Assembly: GCF_000150275.1 (NCBI RefSeq)
Contig: NW_002060954.1
Location: forward strand, 1,144,074-1,208,073
Length of the DNA: 64,000 bases
Origin: Trichoplax adhaerens
Taxonomy: Eukaryota; Placozoa; Uniplacotomia; Trichoplacea; Trichoplacidae
Direction of reading: 5' to 3'
The position numbers and the translations under genes were made by a program. Position 1 is the first letter of the stretch. Each line of letters opens with the position of its first letter. The notes under the pieces were generated by a model. The model saw only the letters and a program-made list of their open reading frames with translations. It was not told where the DNA came from and did no database searches. This document shows positions 54,265 through 64,000 of the stretch, piece by piece.

Positions 54265-57200
54265 TTTGATCGCAAACAATTCTACTAAATCACTATAAAC
54301 ACGTATGACTGATAGTTGAATCCATGCTGTTATCATATCATAATACGACTGTTATATGAATTAAAAGGCCTGTTGGTAATGAAATATCAACAAATATTAT
54401 ATTTTAAGGTCATCATTTTAAAACAAATGCACATTGTATTGAATTGTAAGAAAATCATTAATTTACAAAATGTAAAAATTATACTAGTAGTCCTTTATTG
54501 ATTAAATTTAATATATGAAAATACTTCTTTGATATTAACATCATAAAAAATGGTAAGACATAAATAGTTATCAGAGTAAGAGTGAACCAAATGTTATTTT
54601 ATCTCCTAACAGCTTTAAAATTAAAGCCTATGAATGTTTATCGAGTGTAGTAAATAATACGATATCTGGATCAAAATAAGCCTATCAGTATTTTGCGTTC
54701 ACAATGCTGTTATTGAGTTATAGATGTATGTAGTATTGATTAAACCAATCAAATTAGTTAAATCGATTTGATTAGCTTGATTTATCAAGTAGTACAATTT
54801 GTCAATCTGAGTAAGTAAAATTCTTAGAAATGTGATTTAGAAACATTTCCTATTCAAGGAACTGATGAAGCAATTGATTAATTAAATATTGATGATAATG
54901 GTAATTTCGATACTGATAACATCTCTACGGAAAGCATCATAATAAATGGCATCTAATAAGAGTTAATGCTGATGCCTAGTTATTAATAGGAATAACGAAT
55001 AATGGTTGCATGATATTATTTGTTTTATTGATCAAACAGTCATTAGTATTCTTGCTCTGATTATAGGATCAAATTTTAAGCTTCTTCCCAAGTACTGCCG
55101 ACCTTAAAAGAGAGGTCTTAATCGATTTCTTCAGAAATTTTCAAGAATATTCCCATAAAAAAGTTTCTATCAAGAATAGAGGAAACATTTAATTCAAGTA
55201 AGTGAGATAAATTATGATTTGTTAATGTTCAATGAATATAAAAGAGATGGCATTTCATTGATTGATCGAACAAATTGAATATAAATGAGTAAACAGCGGT
55301 TATTATATTCATACTACCATCTGTAGCACTTTTATTATGAATTTCTTGGACTATGTTAGCTATAACATGCATCAGCCTTGACTATATTATTGTCATTATT
55401 AACAGATCGATCAATACCATCTTGTATTTTACTGTAAGTTGAACTTGAGTTTTATTGTTTACCGAGAGCATACCGTAATTTTTTTAATATTACGGTATTA
55501 CTGGCTTCATATGATCATTTGACAAGATGACAACGAATGCAATGTAAAACAGTAATAAATTTTTAATACAGTTATAAATTAGTTGATACTAATTCTATAA
55601 TTACACAAACCCTTTCTCGCACGTGGATTAGTAGACTTTCTACAAGCTAAAATAGATAACAATATGCATATATTTTATATGGCTACTTTAAAGACGGATA
55701 GATTTAAACTAAGCATTGATGTCGTAAAGATAGACAAGGATTTACTTATCAGCTACTAGTATCGTTCTTTGCAAATCTTACAGCCTTGATATATTTTTAA
55801 AGTATCTCTGATATTTATGAGCGAAAGATGTATAGGAAAATCATTTCAAGCAAAATACATACACATGTCTCCAAATAAATCATGAGAGTTAAAAGAAATG
55901 ATTTAAAATCTATTATGAAACTACCCGTATGGTTAGTTTTATTGTAAATGTATATCTTGAAGATCAAGTAGAATAGATTGGCTACAATGTACTTGCTGAT
56001 TAGTCATTGTAGAAAGAATTTTATATAACACCAAGCGCTAATTAATACGAAGATACAACTATCAAGTGGCAAGATTAACCTTCAGTATGATGTAGAGCAT
56101 CTTCATCGTTTATAACATTGTTTTCTTTCTTATAAGACATTAGTTGGGCATAGCTAAATTGCGAATTCAAATAAGAAGAGAATGGATTTCACCAATTAAT
56201 GTAATCATTCTTTTTCATTTTAAGAAAGACATAATCACAATGTGACCAATTTTTCTTTCAATCGATACTTAGACAAATTGTCTACATTGATTAAGTGATA
56301 CAGCCTAAGGGATTCAAGTATTATGTTTATCCGCTCTTCGTATTGAGTATCTTAACTTTTTTCGCAACACAATGCCCAGGCTAGGATAGATATAAATTTA
56401 TAAGTAATGAAATCTTGTCTGCATCTGTATCGATAACGTAATGTTTATCGAAAAATTTGGATAACTTAGAATCGTAATACATGGAAATAGATTTTAAGAA
56501 AGTCATTGAAGGATTAAGCTTACATTTATACTCGCACGTGCAATGATAGCAGTAGATCATGAAATTCATCTCATAATAATTTCATTAAATAGATAAGGGT
56601 TTATTATTGGATAATAATGCAATGTTGATGATTTTAAAGACTATTTTGATATTAAATGGGAAACATAGCTCAAAGTGTAGTAGTGTGAACCATTCGATTG
56701 CATAAATTTGAAAAGAAATCAAATCAATCAACAATAACATTATTCGATAATATTTTTATTACCCTTAGTATTTTAATTTCCTGATGTAGCAAATAATATT
56801 AATGATTATGATAAAATCTTCATATATTATATGTAGCCAATAATTGATGTTGTCAATCAATTCGCGATAATATTTGTTGAAGTTTCTTTAGTAGGAATAC
56901 TTCTTACCACAAAGACATTCGTTGTTTAACATTGCTCATGGTAATTATGCTTAATCACATCATTTTATTGTTGAGTTCAATTGCCACTTGACATGATCGA
57001 TTGTCTAATTTTTTTGATATTTATTGATCTATTTAGCCATGATTGCCTGCTACTTCCGATCACCTATGACAATAATAACACATGGCTAATCGGTTTTTTT
57101 AATCAATTTATTTTATTTGTTTACTCTTACACACGCGCACTATTAACGTTGTACAAGATCTTTTCTTATATTTATTTTTCATAATTGTTACATTTTCGAC

Positions 57201-58008
57201 GCTTGCACCTGTACATTAGACCATGATTTTTCGTTCAATTAATTATTTTCAATTATTGAATTAAACATTGAATTTTTGTTACTGTGATTGAGTTCATACG
57301 ATAGGAGGGGTAATTGGTAGGGTTTAAATCTGACAAAAATAGGTTAAAGTCAATCTATTGGAGTTTTTAATAATGACAATTTTATGAATATAGAGTTACT
57401 AGTTAAGTACGCTCATTTTTTTACCTTTGACAAACGATTTTTTATGATTTATGGGTATATTTAGCTAGGAAATGGTAAGGGATAGTGAAATTTAATGTTG
57501 TCATTAGTTATCGAGTTTAATTATGATATCGTAAGATTATTGGCCATTTTAAATGTAATATTATCCCTGATCATCTGTAAATGCTAATACAGTATGTTTA
57601 GTTACAATTGCCATTAGACAAAAGATGTTGAATATGAAAAGTATCACTTGAATAGGACTGAGAGAAAATCAATTTCACATCTGTTCTGCACCAACTTGGC
57701 ATACTATAAGTCTATTAATTGTTTTATACTCTTTTTAATTTGTCTTTTATTATTTTCATCGACATTCACTTATAAATAATAAAGATAAAATCATTTGATA
57801 TTTCGAACAAAAACACAATTTTAAGTTTTTAATGGCAAAAATCGTTTTGTTTTTATTGAATTGTACTATGAAGTAGATCTTATTGACTTCTCGAGTATAT
57901 CCATGAAGCAAGTTGCTTTTATTAACTATTCATGCAATGTTATCTTATTCGATTGAATTAACCTTTACCTCGATGCAAGCAAGCATCATTACGAGGATCA
58001 TCGTAACG

Positions 58009-58022
58009 GTTGCTATGGTTAC
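58009..58022 (-). promoter_or_regulatory. RFX-type X-box
   Basis: On the minus strand the sequence is GTAACCATAGCAAC, matching the RFX1 consensus GTNRCC(N0-3)RGYAAC at every position. It lies in a locally more GC-rich patch (57970-58050), 2.3 kb upstream of the TATA box of the right-hand gene. RFX factors drive ciliary genes in animals. By rough expectation about one such match could occur by chance in 64 kb. Confidence 0.35.
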
Positions 58023-59968
58023 CCATGGTAGACGTAGCCTCATTTGTATGCAATAAATTTTCATTCAGGTGGTTAACAACGTTGCGATTGATGTAAAATT
58101 ATACCTGCTGGAACTTTCACACACTATTTACAATTGTTGTACAGATGACGTGATTTTACATCCGATAAAGGAAACAGAATTCATAGTAGTTAATTTTTCT
58201 GTTAAATAAATAAAATATAATAAAATTGTTACAACTGCATCTAAAGTAGTCGGTACGGGCTAATATAGTGTAGTTGTTGCCGTTAGTGACACACGACAGG
58301 AGAAATTAATCTATTTATTAAGTAGATAATGCTATTAAAAAGAAGACACTTGATATTAATTCATCTATTCCATAATTTTAAAGATTGCTTCGTTTTACAG
58401 TTAATAGGATAGTAAATTTTTGGTTCTAACATTCAAATAGAGTTTGTGCATCATATCATTATTTAGCCATATTATCGGTGGGTGATACAGGTTGAACACA
58501 AAATTACGGCGTCATTAGAAAGTTGTTCATGGATAGAAATATTTCTATTAAATAGATTTAATGACCTTATTTTTAGTTGACAACCCCCACTTATTTGCAA
58601 ATTGTATTCAAATGCTATAGTATCAGGGTGATTATGATTGATATCATGAGTACCCCGATTATCATTCCAGATGATAGGATTGCTATTGGGTATTACTAAT
58701 CTCCCTTGACTGCTCCATCATGATTATATAACACAATTACTCGATATTTTAAATCCCCCCTTATGTGATATGATGAAATGGATAGCTACTATTCTATAAG
58801 CGTCAATATATTTTAATTGGAATACTTAAAACAATGGTCTCTATTTATATGCGGTGATTTTAAATCGGGATATTAAGTAAAAAATTTGGATAAATTTGTC
58901 AGCGATTCATAATGCATGCTGTAAGATCGCATCAAAGTAACATTGATGTATCTACACTAATTATGATTATCCTTACCATATTTGATTCGACATCAACTTA
59001 AAGTTAATAAAGATTAATCAACTATTAAAAATTGATAACTGACGTTATTATTGAAATATCGCAATTTAACAAGTTGAAAAATTATATAAACTTTTGTAAA
59101 AATATTTCTCTATTGACAATAGCTTATACCAGTTGTGACTTGATTGAATTAACATTGACCAACTGTTCATCATGAATAACAAAGATTGGGACGGTCTTGA
59201 TTTCACCATCATCTTACGTTTAAGTAAAATCAACAAGTCAAAACTGAAAAACTTTAACATTTGTGATCATTATTTCTGTACTAGTATGACTAGAGCTAAT
59301 ATGTATTAGATGGTTTTGTTTATCAGGCTTGTTATGTTATTATGGTAGTTGTTGAAGTTCAATCAGGATGAGGGCATCCATTGCTGTACTTTAATGGAAT
59401 TACGCAAGTTTTACCTTTTTAATGTTATAATATCAAATTCAGAAAGCGAGATAACTTCGTAATTTAACTATTACTATTCGCTATTTTATTCAGAAAAATT
59501 CGGCTTAAGCAAGACCTTATGTAACATGTTTATCATATCGTTCTGCATTAGGGATAATTTTTCATTAGTAAATTGTTTACGCGTACATATACTATAAAAA
59601 TCATGCAGATCATCTAGATTCAACTTTTTTCCCACTCTATCACCATCTCTACATCAACAATATCGTTGACCCTTTCTAAATGTGACTATCAACATGGCCA
59701 AATTGAAGATAACTGCGCTATTGGATTGCAAGATAGAGTCTACTTATCTTTTAAATCGTTCATTTTTTACTCTTAATGGATTTTATGTAAATATGCATAC
59801 AGTAGGCTATCTAGAGCTACTATTACAATATTTGTTATTCCAGGCTAAATGCTGTAAAATATCAATTAGGTACCGTAGAACAGCAGTTGATCCTGTATGA
59901 CTAGTATCAAGTGTTGATGACTCGCAGCAATCAATATTGACGTAGAAACGTCAGCTGAGATGTTGCTA

Positions 59969-60091
59969 CACGTGCGGCCCATACAGTACGTGCTAAATAC
60001 TATTTAAAATGTTATACTTCAATCCCGCTCAATACTATCAACTGACTCGATCAAGGCGGTCTTGCCACGACGTCACAACTCGTGACACGTG
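59969..60091. promoter_or_regulatory. Promoter-proximal cluster: two E-boxes and a partial CRE
   Basis: Perfect CACGTG E-boxes lie at 59969-59974 and 60086-60091, and CGACGTCA (one base off a CRE) at 60068-60075. GTCAC and GTGAC form a short inverted pair around 60072-60086. The block is visibly richer in C and G than its surroundings and sits 270-390 bases before a TATA box. Confidence 0.45.
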
Positions 60092-60357
60092 AAGCACAGT
60101 CTGCAATCTGCTCAGCACCATCGTACGCTCATCATCTGTCTTGAATTAGATCAGTCTATTGTATAGAGATAATTTGTAGTAATCTATTAAAAGACCGCCT
60201 CCAGACATAAACTAACACTACTAACACAATAGAGACAATTATTATTATTGAAGAAGAATAGAAGGCGGAGTTCAAGAGAATAACTACAAAGAATCTATTG
60301 AATTGAATAGTCAATTAACTGTATTGTGTTGTAGAAACATCCTCTATACGCGATATG

Positions 60358-60366
60358 TATATAAAG
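60358..60366 (+). promoter_or_regulatory. TATA box of the right-hand gene
   Basis: TATATAAAG, a near-consensus TATA element, is followed by a purine-rich leader. Transcription would start near 60388-60396. The position fits a non-coding first exon and the signal-peptide exon downstream (inference). Confidence 0.45.
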
Positions 60367-60389
60367 ACCGGCATGAGTAGTCGATGGAG

Positions 60390-60573
60390 TAGTTAGTAGC
60401 ATTATAGTGTTGATAATCTACAACTGTCGAATCGACAAGGAAAGAGAAAATTTAGGAGAAAGAGAAAGGGAAAAAATTTTGTAAACTAAACTACACTGAT
60501 TGATTCATCAAATTATTGAACAAGCTGAATGACCTGGTCTAACTTGTCGCCGCTTTAATTGGTATTGTAGTGG
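60390..60573 (+). other. Likely 5' UTR exon of the right-hand gene
   Basis: The segment runs from the predicted start to a good donor (tagtg then gtaaga near 60574). The matching acceptor is tttattctttttacag ending at 62183, directly before the exon that carries the signal-peptide start codon. There is no long frame, but a short upstream ORF beginning ATGACCTGG lies near 60527. Both splice sites are inferred. Confidence 0.35.
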
Positions 60574-62183
60574 TAAGAAATCATCCAACGATATAAATAG
60601 AGGTAGAGAAAAAGCTTCAACGAGTGGATAGTGCTTTCTCATAATAAGGAACATAAGTTTTCATCACATACAAACATAAATCAACTTTCAAAGTAGTCAA
60701 AGTGGAATGTTATATTAGATGCACACTTGAATCATTTCGAGCAATCGCAACAGCCATTGGATTGGACTAATCACTAATAAAAACACACGCACTGATCATT
60801 ATTGAGCTGAGTTTAAACAAAAAACGAGGAAATCTACTCAATATTGAAATATATTATACGAATGATAGTAACTTGCTCAACTTGATATGATTGAAAACAA
60901 GACACCGTCATCAAATTAAAATCGATCATCTTTGGCGGCCATTATTTTTGATTATATTCAATGCAACTTTTCAATTACCTGGAAATTTTCTCTATTTTAA
61001 TTTAACTTGATTTACACCATTTTTTTACACAGTACGTTACCTCGCATAGATAAGCATCGTCAAATCTATATAAGAAGTTAATCATAGCTCTATTATCATA
61101 AAGTAGACAAGTCCTAGAACTATTAGACCGTTAAAATAACATTGTGGAAATTGGATCATTGCCAAGTTATTTTACTGTAAACTGATATCAACCAGTACAG
61201 AAAGATTCTAGCGATCAATTACATTATTGCAAGGTAAGCTTTCTTATTTTCATATCATTAAGTAAGAAGATTGAATACCGTAACTGAGCTAGACCATTAA
61301 TGATCATTATGAGCCAAACACTTATCACATATCAATACTAATCTCGAAAGTCATACTTTTTTCTGCGGTTAAATTTTGACAAAGATGCATGTTATTAATG
61401 CCCTAAAATATCATACCACATCAATAGTGCATTATAGTCATTTACTTTATAACCTTTAGAGTTTCCACAACTGAGTTACAAATCACGATGATTAAAATAG
61501 TGTTATGCTATTTTGATATATAAAAAAACTATAATTTTTGATTTATTCTATCTTGTAGTGTATTGATTTAATGGTAGTCACTGTATTAAGTTGTTGTCAT
61601 CCAATCGAAATGACTACACAGTCATCATAGGAATATTTTCATGTATTTCAATAACTTCTTTTACCATTGAAACAATATTAAAGCGCCGATGACAATTAAA
61701 TTGTACAAGTTTTCCTTACAATCGATTTTTATTTTAATTTTTCTTTTTGTATTGACTCCGTTTTTAAAGCTTGGCTGAGATTTTTAATTAATTTTCCCTC
61801 GATACTTTTTAATGTCGATCAGACAACAACTTATCATCATCATTTAAATACAGATGCATTCTATAAATTGTTATATTTGTAATACTATCATCATCATATT
61901 ACACGATCATATTTCAATTATAATATAAACGGAAAGTCTTTGCTAGATTCTACTCTTGGGATCGAATTCGTATTGGGTTAGAAAGTATTCACTATTTATC
62001 TTGAATTTAAATTTCGCCATATTACATCAAACAATTTTAAAGAAGCTCTCTATACTTGATATTAGTGTCTTGTAATCATCGATTCATCAAAATATATTTT
62101 CTTAGTCTTTACTTTCGGCCTCTTAATCAGTTTTTCTTCATTTACTAAATTGTCCCTGATTGCTTTCTTTATTCTTTTTACAG

Positions 62184-62418
62184 AACATTACCGATAGCGA
62201 AAAATTGATTAAAAAAATTTAAGCTATCGATTAAAATAGCTGGTATTCCGTTTAAATCTAGACAAAATTTCAATAGAAAGACTGTCTAGTTCAAATTTGC
62301 TTCGATTGATTGCTAAGTTCCATTTTCCAATAATTCAATCAAGATGAAGTGCCTATCATTGTCGATAACATTTATCTCATCTAGCTTGGTATTGTTAATG
62401 CTGCTGAATTTCAATACG
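62184..62418 (+). CDS. Signal-peptide exon of a secreted or membrane protein (partial, continues right)
   Basis: The exon follows a strong pyrimidine-tract acceptor (62183). The coding part starts at ATG 62344 and runs 25 codons to the donor ACG|gtaagt at 62418/62419, phase 0. The peptide MKCLSLSITFISSSLVLLML then LNFNT has a lysine at position 2 and a hydrophobic core, typical of a cleaved signal peptide or first membrane anchor. The rest of the gene was not found before the window ends, so its product is unknown. The long gene-free interval upstream and the TATA-type promoter suggest a regulated gene (inference). Confidence 0.55.
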
Positions 62419-63352
62419 GTAAGTCTATTCGTTAACAAGCGTATTCCTCGTTGAACTTAAAGTTGATAGCACTCTATACCCATTCCATCAATATCGATGG
62501 TTGACCTAATTTTCGACACATTCTTCAATTATGAAATTTTTAAAGCATAAATAACGAAAAATATCAGCGAATTAATTATAACTAAAGATTAGAAAAAATA
62601 GATGAAATAAGGGTAGGCTGTTGTCTATCTCTCTATTTCTCGTATATTTTCAATGCAATTACGGACCATAATACAAACATATAACTTTATCCTTAGACAA
62701 GTTCAAATATTGCCAGTGTATTTTCTCTTAATTGCTGTGCAATCTCTTTAAGTATTTTTATCACTGTCTATTAAATTGTTTAGCATAAATTCGATTCTTT
62801 TTATTGAAGAGAATAATTCATCGATTTCTACGACCTCTAACAAGCCGGTGTTATGCTTTCACTTTTATAACCTCAATCGTTCATGTACCAGAATTATTTC
62901 TTGCGATACATATTAATATGATGAATCATTTCTGATATCTTGCAATTACATTAACTGTTCATAATTTTACATCGAAGATAGATAGACGAAATACAATCGT
63001 TCTATTTAATTATACAAAACCTTATTCCATTTCAATCAAGACGTGAGAGTGTATTGTATTTTATTATTGATAGAACATTAATAATATTGTTCCTTTTCTC
63101 ATTAGCGTTAGACTGTAAAGTCCAATTTACCAATTATCCATCGTAGTACAGATTTGACCTTATGTGGTAATCTTATTACCCTTTATGCATCGATAATAAT
63201 GCGGAATAACTGCAATGATCATAATTGATGTAAATTATTTAATAGCAGTATACAGTATTAGTGGAAATTTACAGATAAATTAGTACAGTATATTTGAAGC
63301 TGATGATATTTAAAGTAAATTATACGAGCAGATTTAGAGTTATTTTTCGTAA

Positions 63353-63406
63353 TTGACGTCCAGATCGTTACTAGTAGTATACTACTAGTAACGATCTGGA
63401 CATCAA
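63353..63406. repeat. Loop-free palindrome, 44 bases perfect, 54 with one mismatch
   Basis: Bases 63358-63401 read the same on both strands (left end GTCCAGATCGTTACTAG, centre AGTATACT, right end CTAGTAACGATCTGGAC). Allowing the mismatched pair 63357/63402, it extends to 63353-63406. There is no spacer at the centre (between 63379 and 63380). Confidence 0.95.
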
Positions 63407-63433
63407 AATAAAAGGCTATAGCCTTTTATTTTG
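63404..63433. repeat. Second loop-free palindrome, 30 bases perfect
   Basis: CAAAATAAAAGGCTA followed at once by its exact reverse complement. Its left end overlaps the outer arm of the 44/54-base palindrome, so the two form a back-to-back pair of hairpins. Confidence 0.95.
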
Positions 63434-64000
63434 TTTTAAGAATACAACTGAAGTCTGCCGATGAAACGTCTTTATGTCTTTCTTCTAGGATAGAATAGAT
63501 ACTTTTATACTTTCATTTTGTTAAAATGCGAATACTGTAGGGTATCTATAGGAAATATAGTGTACAATTTAAGTATTTGTATTCTCTCAAAGTTATATAC
63601 CAATGTCTCTCTTTAGACATAGACGGATAAATTATATCCGTTATGCTCTAGACAGTCTATTGACAGTTTAAACGTTATCAATTAATCCTCAACCTTTCTT
63701 TCTCCTTCGTCTAAGGTGCAAGATTTATATTCAGTTCGCTTTTTGATTACTGAAATTAAATATATTATGTAGATTAAAATACAGATGACATTCTCATCCT
63801 TTTGATAGAAAGTTTACTTCTATATGTAAACTTTGCATAAAAGTTTGAATATTTAATATAATTGATATAATTTGATATGTATAAATATAATTTACTTATT
63901 GATGTCTTTCTATCAGAAAGAAAACCAATTCTATCTTTTAAATATAATTATCAGTATTATAATTTTCATTAAGAATCCATATGGAAGTGGATCTTGCAAC

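Larger units (their letters stand above)
28050..59900. other. 32 kb gene-free interval
   Basis: Reading both strands, I found no exon chain, no conserved domain and no tRNA or rRNA gene. Open frames are short (the longest is 103 codons at 52085-52396) and have the Ile/Tyr/Asn-rich composition of translated AT-rich DNA. No long tandem array or transposon with clear ends was seen. Minor items are listed separately: a CRE at 28901, three short direct repeats at 30637-30696, a piggyBac-like fragment at 40.9 kb, inverted repeats at 54.2 kb and an RFX site at 58.0 kb. The interval ends at a promoter-like block near 60 kb, so it may be an upstream regulatory region. Confidence 0.6.
62419..64000 (+). 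other. Intron of the signal-peptide gene (partial)
   Basis: AT-rich, with no further exon recognised to the window edge. It contains the double palindrome at 63353-63433. Confidence 0.4.

Noticed and set aside
1-64000. CRISPR arrays, bacterial operons, phage or viral genes
   Set aside because: Nothing of this kind is seen. The window is eukaryotic nuclear DNA with spliceosomal introns.

Overview
The window is AT-rich nuclear DNA of an intron-rich animal. Three genes could be rebuilt exon by exon with GT-AG introns and reading phase kept throughout: a PPP1R36-like protein phosphatase 1 regulatory subunit (minus), a two-domain asparaginase with ankyrin repeats (plus), and protein kinase D (plus). 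This metazoan gene set, with short AT-rich introns and low GC, would fit an early-branching animal such as a placozoan (Trichoplax type). That taxon is inference, because no taxon-specific marker was identified.

Layout. 1-564: the 3' end of an unrecognised plus-strand gene, with two candidate last exons. 565-2177: no gene seen. 2178-6448: the PPP1R36-like gene on the minus strand, 17 coding exons, 507 residues. 6449-9775: the divergent intergenic space to the asparaginase gene, filled from about 7.0 kb with arrays of the pentamer AGTAC and its reverse complement GTACT in constantly switching orientation. 9776-13651: asparaginase/ankyrin gene, 12 coding exons, 597 residues, essentially free of the pentamer. 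14004-14243: an unrecognised minus-strand terminal exon. 14.36-19.0 kb: the second pentamer domain, running into the first intron of the kinase gene. 16523-27742: protein kinase D, 21 coding exons, 871 residues, with a 5.5 kb first intron. 27813-28049: a small minus-strand ORF ending 70 bases from the kinase stop.

28.05-60.3 kb: about 32 kb with no convincing gene. Only short scattered ORFs, one possible decayed transposase fragment, single binding-site-like motifs and short inverted repeats were seen. At 59.97-60.37 kb lies a promoter-like block (two CACGTG E-boxes, a partial CRE, a TATA box). It is followed by a likely non-coding first exon and, at 62344, the signal-peptide exon of a secreted or membrane protein that continues past the right edge. 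Inside its intron, at 63353-63433, two loop-free palindromes lie side by side.

The named proteins belong to separate pathways: PP1 regulation linked to sperm and cilia, asparagine/lysophospholipid hydrolysis, and diacylglycerol signalling. Nothing in the sequence suggests they act together. The parts least explained by known families are the orientation-switching pentamer domain around the asparaginase gene, the adjacent perfect palindromes, and the long gene-free interval upstream of the signal-peptide gene.
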